Of a stretch of 35,315 nt of DNA, positions 16,176 through 24,172 are shown one piece after another. The position numbers and the translations under genes were made by a program. The notes under the pieces are model-generated. The model made no database searches and was not told where the DNA came from. It saw nothing but the letters and a program-made list of their open reading frames with translations. The DNA comes from Actinomycetota bacterium (GTDB lineage Bacteria; Actinomycetota; Actinomycetes; Actinomycetales; Microbacteriaceae): positions 1-35,315 of the forward strand of contig WLDG01000012.1 of the NCBI GenBank assembly GCA_009704945.1. Direction: 5' to 3'. The first letter of the stretch is position 1. Each line of letters begins with the position of its first letter.

Positions 16176-16439
16176 TTAGTCCGAAAATACGAAAGTTACA
16201 ACGTTTAGGAAAACCCAGTCGAGCAGGGAGATGATCACCATGACAACTGCCACGAAGGCGAGTACGACACCGGTGAACTTGATTAGTTCAGTTCTGGTTG
16301 GCTTGGTTACTTTTCCAAGCTCAGCCAATACCTGACGAATAAAAAGCGAGAGACGCTGAATTGGGTTTTTAGCTTTGGCGCTATCGGCCTTGGCTTTTTC
16401 AACCAGATCCTCTTGTGCTCTTTCAATCTCTTCTGCCAC
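16176..16439 (-). CDS. secE: Preprotein translocase subunit SecE
   Basis: The 87-residue product has a charged N-terminal helix, the conserved RLSLFIRQVLAELGKVTKPTRTE amphipathic region and one TM segment (about 52-80) ending in FLNVV. SecE clamps SecY in the membrane translocon. I chose the GTG at 16439, which has GAAAGGT about 8 bases upstream; the frame extends 16 codons further but those overlap tRNA-Trp. It is the first protein gene after tRNA-Trp and precedes nusG, the usual actinobacterial order. Confidence 0.95.
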   Translation of the reverse strand: MAEEIERAQEDLVEKAKADSAKAKNPIQRLSLFIRQVLAELGKVTKPTRTELIKFTGVVLAFVAVVMVIISLLDWVFLNVVTFVFSD

Positions 16440-16460
16440 TATTTGACCTTTCTTTAGTCG

Positions 16461-16533
16461 CAGGGCGGACAGGACTCGAACCTGCAACTTGCGGTTTTGG
16501 AGACCGCTGCTCTACCAATTGAACTACCGCCCT
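16461..16533 (-). tRNA. tRNA-Trp (anticodon CCA)
   Basis: A 73-base cloverleaf is read on the minus strand: acceptor AGGGCGG/CCGCCCT, D-arm with TAGAGC, anticodon loop CTCCAAA, T-arm with GGTTCGAGTCC. No CCA is encoded. It lies 21 bases upstream of the secE start and is probably cotranscribed. Confidence 0.97.
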
Positions 16534-16731
16534 AAAGTTGCCATCGCCATCAACCGTTACTTGGCTCGAGGCTTGGTTTCAGGAGCCGGGCGCAAGACAC
16601 ACTTCTAGTATGTTTTCTAGGATTGTGAATTTTTGCCAGATTAGTTTCGGCAGATGTCAACAGGTCAAATTTTAGGCCCTTTAGGGGCTTTGGCGCAATG
16701 CCGATAGTCCCCACAGACCCCATTTCACAAG

Positions 16732-16737
16732 TATTCT
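16732..16737 (+). promoter_or_regulatory. -10 box of the aminotransferase gene (leaderless spacing)
   Basis: TATTCT ends 6 bases before the ATG at 16744, so transcription should begin at or next to the A of the start codon. No ribosome-binding site and no good -35 box are visible. The rest of 16534-16731 holds no other feature I can support. Confidence 0.65.
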
Positions 16738-16743
16738 GGCTCT

Positions 16744-17943
16744 ATGCCAGCCAATCGAATCTCCTCCCGGATAGCCGCCATCGCTGAAAGCGCCACTTTG
16801 AAGGTGGATGCTAAAGCCAAGGCCCTAATTGCCCAGGGCAGGCCGGTTATTACCTATGCCGCTGGTGAACCAGATTTTCCAACCCCTGACCACATTGTCG
16901 AGGCCGCCATTGCCGCAGCCAAGGATCCAAAGAACCACCGCTACACCCCGGCGGTTGGACTTCCTGAGCTGCGAGAAGCAATTGTTACTAAAACTTTGCA
17001 GGACTCGGGTACCAAGGTCGATGCCTCGCAGGTGATTGTCACAAACGGTGGCAAGCAAGCGGTTTACCAATCCTTCGCGGTGATTGTTGACAAGGGTGAT
17101 GAGGTTTTGGTACCAGCTCCCTACTGGACCACCTATCCAGAAGCGATCAAGTTGGCTGGTGGCAAGCAGGTTGATGTTTTTGCTGGAAGTGAGCAGGACT
17201 ACAAAGTTACTGTTGATCAACTTGAGAAGCACTACACCGACAAAACCAAAGCGCTGCTTCTTTGTTCTCCTTCAAACCCAACCGGTGCGGTTTACACGCG
17301 TGAAGAGATTGCTGAAATTGGCAAGTGGGTTTTATCGAAAGAGAATCTTTGGGTTATCACTGACGAGATTTACCAGAACTTGGTTTATGACGGCGTAAAG
17401 GCTTACTCAATTACTGAGGTAGTTCCAGAACTAGTCGATCGCACAATTATGGTGAATGGTGTTGCTAAGACATACGCCATGACTGGTTGGCGACTCGGTT
17501 GGATGGTTGCACCAGCAGATGCCGCAAAAGCTGCGGCTAACTTGCAGTCACATCTAACATCTAACGTTTCCAACATTTCCCAGCGAGCAGCAATTGCTGC
17601 TCTAACGGGTGACCAAGCACCAATCAAGAAGATGCTGGAAGCGTTTGATCGAAGAAGAAAACTAGCCGTTAGCGAGCTAAGCAAAATTGATGGAGTGAAA
17701 ACTCCTAATCCGCAGGGTGCTTTCTATGTTTATCCGGATGTCACTGGACTATTTGGAAAAGAAATTGATGGAAGAAATTTCTCTACATCGCTTGAACTTG
17801 CTGATTTCATTTTGGAAAAAGCTGAGGTGGCACTTGTGCCAGGTGAGGCTTTTGGTCCGAGTGGCTTCCTAAGAATGTCTTATGCGCTTGGTGATGATCA
17901 GTTGCTCGAAGGCATTCAGCGTCTACAAAAACTACTTGGCTAA
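16744..17943 (+). CDS. aspC: PLP-dependent aspartate aminotransferase (class I/II)
   Basis: The 399-residue product is a fold-type I aminotransferase of the AspC type. Key residues are N178 ([10 protein letters not shown]), D207 and Y210 (ITDEIYQ), the PLP lysine K242 ([11 protein letters not shown]), R250 and the substrate-binding R377. It interconverts aspartate and oxaloacetate with glutamate and 2-oxoglutarate in the cytoplasm; a prephenate or other amino acid specificity cannot be excluded. It is a single-gene unit with a leaderless-type promoter. Its TAA stop overlaps the TAG stop of the convergent murB. The murB-aspC-tRNA-Trp-secE neighbourhood is typical of actinobacteria. Confidence 0.93.
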   Translation: MPANRISSRIAAIAESATLKVDAKAKALIAQGRPVITYAAGEPDFPTPDHIVEAAIAAAKDPKNHRYTPAVGLPELREAIVTKTLQDSGTKVDASQVIVTNGGKQAVYQSFAVIVDKGDEVLVPAPYWTTYPEAIKLAGGKQVDVFAGSEQDYKVTVDQLEKHYTDKTKALLLCSPSNPTGAVYTREEIAEIGKWVLSKENLWVITDEIYQNLVYDGVKAYSITEVVPELVDRTIMVNGVAKTYAMTGWRLGWMVAPADAAKAAANLQSHLTSNVSNISQRAAIAALTGDQAPIKKMLEAFDRRRKLAVSELSKIDGVKTPNPQGAFYVYPDVTGLFGKEIDGRNFSTSLELADFILEKAEVALVPGEAFGPSGFLRMSYALGDDQLLEGIQRLQKLLG

Positions 17944-18989
17944 AACCCGATCAGGTTCGGCTCTGGAATCAGGTTAATCCCCCAGCGGGCCGCGACCCTC
18001 TCTTGAACATAGCGAGCGAGTTCGATGATGTCCTTAGAACTTGCCTGTCCACGATTGATTATTGCCAATGCGTGCTTTTCAGAAATTGCGGCTTTCGAGT
18101 ATGGCAATGAGAATCCCTTGGGGATGTCTGCGTTTTCGATCAGCCAACCTGCGGATAGTTTGATGTCGCCGTTGTCCATTTCCCACTTCTGCATGTCTTT
18201 TGGAAATTCCAATGACTTGGCGTGAGAAACAACTGGGTTGGTGAAAAAGCTTCCACATGAAACAGAGTTTGGATCACTGTCCTTTACAACCATCCCCTTG
18301 GATGATCTGAGCTCCAAAACCGTTTCTCGAACGAGGTTCAACGGAAGCTGAGCGCCATAGGGCGCTTTCACATGGTTGGTTATTTGACCGGACGCCATGG
18401 GTATTGAAAGGCCGCCTAGCTTTTGCAACTTGAAGTCAACAAAGCCAATTACACCGCGCAAGTCTCGTTTTAGAGCGCTGTTGCGATAGGAGAATTCAAA
18501 GAAATCTGCCGGCTTTAGATCAACCTGTTGGCTTTCAAAATTAAGAAACTCAATGGAGGTGATTACTTGAGAAACCTCCTGTCCATAAGCACCAACGTTC
18601 TGCACTGGAGTTGCACCAACGCTGCCTGGGATCCCACTCATCGCTTCGATGCCGGCGTAGCCGCGCTCGATGCACCAGGCGACAAACTCATCCCAGTTCT
18701 CGCCCGCTTGAACTCGCAGTTCAATCTCGGTTTGGTTTTCCTCAAGAACTTCGATGCCGGTGTTAGCCACCAAGATGATGTTTAGATCACTGACATCGTC
18801 AGCAAAAACTGTGTTCGACCCACCTGCCAGAATCTGAAACTTCTCATCGCTGTTTAGTGCAGCTAGAGCTGATTTGTAAAGTTCTTCGGTTGTTTCACAT
18901 CGAAGAATGGATTTAGGAACTCCACCAACTCGCATCGTGGTGAGATTGGTTAGCGCAATAGGCGCAATCTTGCTCAAGGTTTTACCCAA
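17940..18989 (-). CDS. murB: UDP-N-acetylenolpyruvoylglucosamine reductase
   Basis: The 349-residue product is MurB, the FAD enzyme that makes UDP-N-acetylmuramate for peptidoglycan. The FAD-binding part has AGGSN (55-59) and [20 protein letters not shown]; catalytic elements are R169 in YRNS, S247 in SCGSFF and E343 near the C-terminus. The start is uncertain: a TTG at 18989 gives a 16-base overlap with the upstream MaoC gene, and a TTG at 18977 gives a 4-base TTGA overlap. Neither has a clear ribosome-binding site, so translation is probably coupled. The stop overlaps that of aspC. Confidence 0.95.
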   Translation of the reverse strand: MGKTLSKIAPIALTNLTTMRVGGVPKSILRCETTEELYKSALAALNSDEKFQILAGGSNTVFADDVSDLNIILVANTGIEVLEENQTEIELRVQAGENWDEFVAWCIERGYAGIEAMSGIPGSVGATPVQNVGAYGQEVSQVITSIEFLNFESQQVDLKPADFFEFSYRNSALKRDLRGVIGFVDFKLQKLGGLSIPMASGQITNHVKAPYGAQLPLNLVRETVLELRSSKGMVVKDSDPNSVSCGSFFTNPVVSHAKSLEFPKDMQKWEMDNGDIKLSAGWLIENADIPKGFSLPYSKAAISEKHALAIINRGQASSKDIIELARYVQERVAARWGINLIPEPNLIGF

Positions 18990-19390
18990 GCTTGTGCTTT
19001 ACCAAGCACATTGTTTCCTTCAAAACTAGTTGTGATATCGATTCTGGCTTTGCCGTCTTCGATAGCACCCACAGTTGCACTCACCGACAACATGGCCGGT
19101 GAATTAGCTGGCACTAAAACTGGCTTGGTGAATCGAACGGAATAATCAAGTACTTTTGCTGCGTCTCCGAGCCATTCCACAACTGGACTGATTGAAACTC
19201 CCATCGTCAGCATGCCGTGAGCCAAGACCCCGGGTAGTCCAACTTGCTGAGCAATGTCATCGCGATAGTGAATCGGGTTGAAGTCTCCAGAGGCTCCTGC
19301 ATATCTAACTAATGAGTCACGAGTAATCTCAAAAGTTTTCTCGGCAACTACTTGACCGACAGTTAGTTCGCTCAGGTTAGGCACTTTCAC
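18974..19390 (-). CDS. MaoC-like hydratase, HadB-type subunit
   Basis: The 138-residue hot-dog protein carries the hydratase motif YAGASGDFNPIH with catalytic D36 and H41, followed by GLPGVLAHGMLTMG. It closely resembles mycobacterial HadB, the catalytic subunit of a (3R)-hydroxyacyl-ACP dehydratase, and the adjacent gene looks like HadA. Microbacteriaceae lack mycolic acids, so the substrate is unknown; a role in fatty acid or enoyl-CoA metabolism is possible. The GTG at 19390 opens the frame, but the GTG at 19384 has better spacing to GAGG. It overlaps the HadA-like gene by up to 14 bases and murB by up to 16. Confidence 0.9.
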   Translation of the reverse strand: MKVPNLSELTVGQVVAEKTFEITRDSLVRYAGASGDFNPIHYRDDIAQQVGLPGVLAHGMLTMGVSISPVVEWLGDAAKVLDYSVRFTKPVLVPANSPAMLSVSATVGAIEDGKARIDITTSFEGNNVLGKAQAWVKP

Positions 19391-19808
19391 CCCTCACTAC
19401 AAGGGTGGAAATAGCTGTGCAGACTAGTTTGTTGCTTGCATCAAAAATTTCTGTGTTGAATGTAACTAGATGGTTACCGGCTAGCGTCTTGATGCTCGCC
19501 ACCACTAATTCGCTGGTCAATTCATCACCGGCAACAATTGGTCTTTCAAAGACAAACCTCTGATCTCCGTGGACCACTCTTGAGAAATCTAGTTTTGCTT
19601 CAGGGTCTGAAAGCACTAGCTTCAAACTTTGCTCTTGGATTACCACCGGAAAAGTGGGGGGAGCAACCAGTTGAGCTTGATCAGATGCATTTACTTCAAA
19701 GGACGCTGGGAGATAGGTGGCTTTGGCAAACTCTCGAAGTTTTTCTCTGCCAACCAAATAAGAAGGAGTCCGCGGATAACGCTTGCCTTCAATTGCTGGG
19801 TTGACCAT
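19377..19808 (-). CDS. MaoC-like protein, HadA-type subunit
   Basis: The 143-residue product resembles the N-terminal MaoC/FAS1-type dehydratase domain: a PAIEGKRYPRTPSYLVGREKL start, YLPASFEVNASD, VHGDQRFVFERPIVAGDEL and a final strand ending TLVVRGESA. The D..N..H catalytic motif is absent, as in HadA subunits, which help bind the acyl chain while HadB catalyses. I chose the ATG at 19808; upstream codons of the open frame overlap tRNA-Met. TACCCT (19820-19815) lies 6 bases before the ATG, so a leaderless transcript of its own is likely in addition to read-through from the tRNAs. Confidence 0.88.
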   Translation of the reverse strand: MVNPAIEGKRYPRTPSYLVGREKLREFAKATYLPASFEVNASDQAQLVAPPTFPVVIQEQSLKLVLSDPEAKLDFSRVVHGDQRFVFERPIVAGDELTSELVVASIKTLAGNHLVTFNTEIFDASNKLVCTAISTLVVRGESA

Positions 19809-19814
19809 GGAATT

Positions 19815-19820
19815 AGGGTA
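19815..19820 (-). promoter_or_regulatory. -10 box of the HadA-like gene (leaderless spacing)
   Basis: Minus-strand TACCCT ends 6 bases before the ATG at 19808, within the 21 bases separating the gene from the encoded CCA of tRNA-Met. Confidence 0.5.
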
Positions 19821-19832
19821 GTCGGAATCTGG

Positions 19833-19906
19833 TAGCGGGGGCGGGGATCGAACCCGCGACCTCACGATTATGAGCCGTGCGCTCTGACCACCTGAGCTAC
19901 CCCGCC
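19833..19906 (-). tRNA. tRNA-Met (anticodon CAT)
   Basis: A 74-base cloverleaf is read on the minus strand: acceptor GGCGGGG, D-arm with GTAGCTCAG, anticodon loop CTCATAA, T-arm with GGTTCGATCC. The bases after the discriminator A read CCA (19832-19830), so CCA is encoded. The paired first base and D-loop fit an elongator rather than an initiator. Confidence 0.95.
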
Positions 19907-19921
19907 AGATCTATAAGACCG

Positions 19922-19993
<72 letters not shown>

Positions 19994-20007
19994 GATGTAA
20001 CCGACAC

Positions 20008-20037
20008 AGATTAGCACCTGCTTGAAGCAGCAGGCAA
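20008..20037 (-). promoter_or_regulatory. Possible promoter of the tRNA-Thr/tRNA-Met transcript
   Basis: TTGCCT (20037-20032), 18 bases, then TAATCT (20013-20008), predicting a start about 8 bases before tRNA-Thr. The spacer also contains short inverted repeats (GCAGG/CCTGC and CTGCTT/AAGCAG). Hexamer matches are partial. Confidence 0.35.
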
Positions 20038-20140
20038 TCCTGCCTGAAAGCCAATTTACAGATTTTTCAGAGGTTCAAAATTTCCTAACAAAACAGTAAA
20101 TCTCAAGAAAAATGAGGCTTTCTAGCGAATAACCTATGTG

Positions 20141-20173
20141 GGGCTTGAACAAGAATCTGCAAGCCCTTACAAA
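20141..20173 (+). promoter_or_regulatory. GH13 promoter with inverted-repeat operator candidate
   Basis: TTGAAC (20145-20150), a 17-base spacer and TACAAA (20168-20173) form a plausible sigma-70-type promoter with a start near 20180. A perfect 7-bp inverted repeat, GGGCTTG (20141-20147) and CAAGCCC (20160-20166), spans the -35 box and spacer, a good position for a repressor. Nothing else could be supported in 20038-20140. Confidence 0.55.
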
Positions 20174-20193
20174 GTGGCTCAGAGAGGCTAGTT

Positions 20194-21822
20194 GTGCAAA
20201 AAGATGCGAACTGGTGGCGTCATGCCGTCATTTACCAGATTTACCCAAGATCCTTTGCCGATGGTAACGGCGATGGCATGGGTGACCTACCAGGAGTTCT
20301 TAGCAGACTTGATTCACTAAAAGAACTTGGCATCGACGCAATTTGGTTTTCACCTTTCTTCCGTTCGCCACAAAAAGACGCAGGTTACGACGTCTCTGAT
20401 TACAAGGACATTGATCCGCTCTTTGGAACGCTGGCTGACTTTGATGAAGTTTTAGCTAAGGCTCACTCACTTGGCATTCGTATCATCATTGACTTAGTAC
20501 CAAACCACTCTTCTGACCAGCATCCGCTGTTCCAAGCTGCACTCAAAGCTGGCAAGGGCTCGCCTGAGCGAGACATGTATCACTTCCGCGATGGCAAAGA
20601 TGCCAATACTCCCCCTAACAACTGGCCATCAGTTTTTGGTGGAAATGCTTGGACCCAAATCGAAGACGGTCAGTGGTATCTCCACATCTTTGATTCTTCG
20701 CAGCCTGACTTTAATTGGGACAACCCGAAAGTCACAGAGTTCTTCCATGATGTTCTGCGCTTCTGGTTTGACCGCGGCGTTGATGGGTTCCGAGTTGACG
20801 TTGCTCACTCTCTAATCAAGGCGCCGGGTCTTCCTGACATCGAAGAAATTTCAACCTCAATGACCGGCTCGGATTCAGATCCGCAAGAAGAGAAGCCTCA
20901 TCCCTACTGGGGGCAAGAAGGCGTTCACGATGTGATTCGCGGTTTCCGCCGAGTTGCTAATGAGTATGAAGATCGCGCAATGTGTGCGGAAGCCTGGGTG
21001 CTTCCTCTAAGCAAAATGGCAAAGTGGGTAAGACCTGACGAGTATCACCAGACCTTTAACTTTGGTTACCTAAGCGCCCCTTGGAAGCAAGCGGAGCTTA
21101 GAAAAGTGATTGACGATTCACTAAGAGAATTTGGTGGCGTAGGCGCACCAAGCACCTGGGTGCTTTCCAATCATGACGTAATTCGCCATGTCACTCGTAT
21201 GGCCTATGACGAAGTGCCAAAGCAGGGTGATGGTATTGGTCCTGACTACCCTCAGCCTGATGAGGCACGAGGACAAAGAGTCGGCCGAGCTGCAACAGCA
21301 TTCATGCTCGCACTGCCCGGCAGCTCATATCTGTATCAAGGTGAAGAGCTCGGATTGCCGGAGCACACAACTCTTGAAGCAAAGTACCGTGAAGATCCAA
21401 CTTTCTTTAGAACTAACGGTGAAAGAGTCGGCCGAGATGGCTGCCGTGTTCCAATTCCATGGGAAGCTGATGCACCTGCATTTGGATTCAACAGCACAGG
21501 CAAGAGCTGGTTGCCACAACCTGAGAACTACCGCCGCTATGCAAGAAGTGAGCAAGAAGGCGTTGCCGGTTCGACCCTTGAGCTTTACCGCAAACTGCTA
21601 AAAGTGCGAAAGCAATTCAACCTTGGCATGGGTGACTTGAAATGGGTTGAAGATCTTTGCGACGAAACAACCTTGGCTTTTGACAACTCTGGTGTTCGCG
21701 TAGTTGCGAACTTCGGAAGCCCAATTGCCTTGCCTGCTGGTGAACTACTGGTCACAACTCAGCACGACCTCACAATTGAGGGCGTGCTAGAGCACGACCA
21801 AGTTGCTTGGATTCGTCTCTAG
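20194..21822 (+). CDS. GH13 alpha-glucosidase / oligo-1,6-glucosidase
   Basis: The 542-residue product is a glycoside hydrolase family 13 enzyme with a (beta/alpha)8 barrel: DLVPNH (100-105), GFRVDVAH with nucleophile D202, AEAW with acid/base E266, and SNHD with D328. It should cleave glucose from short alpha-glucosides in the cytoplasm, since no signal peptide is present. A Val follows the nucleophile, as in alpha-1,6-acting members, but actinobacterial alpha-1,4-glucosidases can share DVAH, so linkage is open. The GTG at 20194 has GAGAGG 6 bases upstream. The gene stands alone, with an operator-like inverted repeat in its promoter, and ends 6 bases from the convergent MMPL gene. Confidence 0.93.
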   Translation: MQKDANWWRHAVIYQIYPRSFADGNGDGMGDLPGVLSRLDSLKELGIDAIWFSPFFRSPQKDAGYDVSDYKDIDPLFGTLADFDEVLAKAHSLGIRIIIDLVPNHSSDQHPLFQAALKAGKGSPERDMYHFRDGKDANTPPNNWPSVFGGNAWTQIEDGQWYLHIFDSSQPDFNWDNPKVTEFFHDVLRFWFDRGVDGFRVDVAHSLIKAPGLPDIEEISTSMTGSDSDPQEEKPHPYWGQEGVHDVIRGFRRVANEYEDRAMCAEAWVLPLSKMAKWVRPDEYHQTFNFGYLSAPWKQAELRKVIDDSLREFGGVGAPSTWVLSNHDVIRHVTRMAYDEVPKQGDGIGPDYPQPDEARGQRVGRAATAFMLALPGSSYLYQGEELGLPEHTTLEAKYREDPTFFRTNGERVGRDGCRVPIPWEADAPAFGFNSTGKSWLPQPENYRRYARSEQEGVAGSTLELYRKLLKVRKQFNLGMGDLKWVEDLCDETTLAFDNSGVRVVANFGSPIALPAGELLVTTQHDLTIEGVLEHDQVAWIRL

Positions 21823-21828
21823 ACCTAA

Positions 21829-23928
21829 CTAGTTCTTGTCGGCAAACTTCTTGCTTGGCCACCAGAAATATTTTCCAGTGATGAATGCCAGAGATGGCAC
21901 AATTACAGTTCTAACTAGCAAGGTGTCAAGCAATACACCGATACCAACGATGATTCCGATTTGGTAGAGGGCAATTAGCGGAAGAACTCCCAGCACCGCA
22001 AACACCGCGGCCAGCAGAATTCCGGCACTTGTAATCACTCCACCAGTTGAAGCCAGTGCCTTGATCATGCCTTCCTTCATTCCTAGTTTCTCCGCTTCTT
22101 CCTTGGCACGCGTCACCAGGAAGATGTTGTAATCAATACCCAGGGCGACCAAGAACAAGAAGCTAAACAGGAACACCGACAGATCTAGAGCCGGCAAGCC
22201 CAGGATGTTCACAAACACCAGCCACGCTGCACCAATGGCCGAGAAGAAGGATGCTACGACTGTGAGAAGCAGCAAGATTGGCGCTACCAGTGAGCGAAGC
22301 AGTAGCACCAGAACCAAGAAAACCAGAATCAGGATTAGAGGAATAACTCTCAACTGATCGGATGCATAGGTTTCTTTGACATCCAGTCTTTGTGCATCAA
22401 GACCACCAACCAGTGCCCCTGCTCCTTCAATGGAACCGAGTTCTGCACGAAGCTCTTTGATGATTGTGTAAGCGGCTTCAGATTGCGATTCCGCATCCAT
22501 CACCACATCAATCTTTGTGATGGTGGCATTGGAGTCACCAATGATTACCTCAGCAACGCCAGGAACGTCTTCGGCAACGGCTGCAACTTCTTCTTCAAAT
22601 CCATTATTAACAATGACAATTGCAGGTGAGGTGGCGCCAGCTGGGAAAGCTTCAGCCAGGATGTCCTGACCTATTGCCGCCTCTGGTGCAACTCTGAACT
22701 GCTCGGTTGAGGAAAGTCCAACCTTGATGCCGGAAGCTCCAAAGCTCAAGACGGCAAGAATGGCAAACCCTGCAATTGAAACGATGACGGGCCTCTTGCT
22801 AACACCGCGACCAAGTCTCGCCCACAGACCATTGTCAGACTTGTTAACTCCACCAAACTTTGGAATAAATGGCCAGAACAATCCACGCCCGAAGACCACT
22901 ATTGCAGCTGGCAGCACAACCAGTGCAGCGAACATTGCCATCACAATTCCACCTGCCACCACAATTCCAAGGGTTCTGTTGCCGCCTAATTCCGCGAATA
23001 GCAATGTGAGCAAAGCAAGAGCAACGGTTCCACCAGATGCCAAAATCGCAGGCGTGACTCCACGCAAAGCCTTATTCATTGCCTGGTGGCGATCTTCAGT
23101 TACTAACAGTTCTTCTCGATAGCGAGCTATTAAGAGAAGTGCATAGTTTGTTCCGGCACCAAACACCAGGACCGAAAGAATTCCAGTAACTGATCCGTCA
23201 GCTACAACACCCAAGAAAAGCGTTGAGAGCTGTGGAGCAATTTGAGACGCCATACCATCAGCCACACCAATAACAATTAGCGGAACTAACCAAAGCACTG
23301 GTGAGCGATAAGTCACAAGCAACAACACCGCGACAATGATCACTGTTGCGAGCAACAGTGTGAAGTTAGCTCCTGCAAAAACTCCAGAAATGTCAACAAT
23401 GAAGCCTTCTGGTCCAGTGATGTGAACTTCGATTCCTGCTGGCATCCCTTCTTTAGCAACAGCTCGCATGTCAGCCATGCGCTCGGCTCGCTCTGCCACT
23501 TCGTCTATTTCATCCAATGGAACAGTTATCACGGCTGCTTTGCCATTCTCAGACACCTCGGCTGGTGGGACGAAAGCAGCTCCATTGAACTCGGCTGAGG
23601 TGTAATCCAAGAACTTGTCTCCGGCACCACCCGCAAAAGACTGGGACATGGGATCAAAAGAACCGGTAATCCAAAGTTTCTGCTCGTCAGTCAGCACACT
23701 GTCGGATGAGTAAACAACTACGGCAACTGTGCCATCAGTACCAGGCAAACCTTCGAGTGCTTTGTTGACTAATACCGTCTCATTGTTAGCCGGCAAACCA
23801 TCCGTTGGCGCTGTGTCGGACTTCGGAGCACTAAGGGGGCCAAATGCCAGAATGACAAAGACAAGTCCGATCAGGAGTGTGACCCACGAGGTTTTGCGGC
23901 CAGTGATGAATGAGGCGATTGCGTTCAA
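21829..23928 (-). CDS. MMPL-family RND transporter (YdfJ-like)
   Basis: The 699-residue product has the two-fold MMPL layout: TM1 (about 14-32), an extracellular domain (33-180), a block of five TM segments (about 185-350), TM7 (about 378-400), a second extracellular domain (401-525) and a last block of five (about 527-685). TM4 carries GAGTNY (N261-Y262) where the well-studied MmpL3 has an Asp-Tyr pair of the proton relay; TM10 keeps GIDY (D599-Y600). Asn at the first site may be a trait of the YdfJ-like branch. The cargo, lipid or drug, is unknown. The TTG at 23928 has AGAAGGA about 7 bases upstream. A terminator separates it from tRNA-Tyr. Confidence 0.92.
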   Translation of the reverse strand: MNAIASFITGRKTSWVTLLIGLVFVILAFGPLSAPKSDTAPTDGLPANNETVLVNKALEGLPGTDGTVAVVVYSSDSVLTDEQKLWITGSFDPMSQSFAGGAGDKFLDYTSAEFNGAAFVPPAEVSENGKAAVITVPLDEIDEVAERAERMADMRAVAKEGMPAGIEVHITGPEGFIVDISGVFAGANFTLLLATVIIVAVLLLVTYRSPVLWLVPLIVIGVADGMASQIAPQLSTLFLGVVADGSVTGILSVLVFGAGTNYALLLIARYREELLVTEDRHQAMNKALRGVTPAILASGGTVALALLTLLFAELGGNRTLGIVVAGGIVMAMFAALVVLPAAIVVFGRGLFWPFIPKFGGVNKSDNGLWARLGRGVSKRPVIVSIAGFAILAVLSFGASGIKVGLSSTEQFRVAPEAAIGQDILAEAFPAGATSPAIVIVNNGFEEEVAAVAEDVPGVAEVIIGDSNATITKIDVVMDAESQSEAAYTIIKELRAELGSIEGAGALVGGLDAQRLDVKETYASDQLRVIPLILILVFLVLVLLLRSLVAPILLLLTVVASFFSAIGAAWLVFVNILGLPALDLSVFLFSFLFLVALGIDYNIFLVTRAKEEAEKLGMKEGMIKALASTGGVITSAGILLAAVFAVLGVLPLIALYQIGIIVGIGVLLDTLLVRTVIVPSLAFITGKYFWWPSKKFADKN

Positions 23929-23973
23929 GATAAATCCTTCTTAATTTGGAGCAGGGTTCATTGTGGCACTGAA

Positions 23974-24009
23974 AAAACAAAAAAACCCACTCGTTGAGAA
24001 GCGGGTTTT
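23974..24009 (-). terminator. Intrinsic terminator after tRNA-Tyr
   Basis: On the minus strand AAAACCCGCT pairs with AGTGGGTTTT (10 bp with one G-T pair) across an 8-base loop and is followed by TTTGTTTTTT. It lies a few bases beyond the tRNA-Tyr 3' end and before the MMPL gene. Confidence 0.9.
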
Positions 24010-24011
24010 CG

Positions 24012-24094
24012 TGGCAAGTGAGGGATTCGAACCCCCGAAGGCTAACGCCGGCTGATTTACAGTCAGATCCCTTTGGCCACTTGGGTAACTTGCC
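24012..24094 (-). tRNA. tRNA-Tyr (anticodon GTA)
   Basis: An 83-base class II tRNA is read on the minus strand: acceptor GGCAAGT/ACTTGCC, anticodon loop CTGTAAA, a long variable arm, T-arm with GGTTCGAATCC. No CCA is encoded. It is transcribed away from the LacI gene, with 78 bases between them. Confidence 0.97.
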
Positions 24095-24126
24095 TTGGTC
24101 TTAGCGACGCTCAAGGATACTCGATT

Positions 24127-24144
24127 TTGGCTCCCGCTAGCCAA
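24127..24144. repeat. 6-bp inverted repeat between tRNA-Tyr and the LacI gene
   Basis: TTGGCT (24127-24132) and AGCCAA (24139-24144) are separated by 6 bases. On the minus strand TTGGCT could also serve as a -35 for tRNA-Tyr with TATCCT as -10 (24119-24114), but the 19-base spacing is long. Confidence 0.35.
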
Positions 24145-24151
24145 GAAGGCC

Positions 24152-24166
24152 GTAAACCTTTACAGT
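24152..24166 (+). promoter_or_regulatory. LacI-type operator overlapping the -10 box of the LacI gene
   Basis: GTAAACCTTTAC (24152-24163) is a perfect inverted repeat around a CC centre and resembles LacI-family operators. It overlaps TACAGT (24161-24166), which ends 6 bases before the ATG at 24173. This arrangement suggests a leaderless transcript repressed by its own product. Confidence 0.6.
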
Positions 24167-24172
24167 TTTTGC

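Noticed and set aside
16440-16487. N-terminal extension of secE
   Set aside because: These codons overlap tRNA-Trp; the GTG at 16439 has a ribosome-binding site and gives the family N-terminus.
19809-19865. N-terminal extension of the HadA-like gene
   Set aside because: It runs into tRNA-Met; the ATG at 19808 has a leaderless-type -10 and fits the family start.
23941-24144. 67-codon minus-strand frame over tRNA-Tyr
   Set aside because: It is simply the tRNA-Tyr gene and its terminator read as codons.
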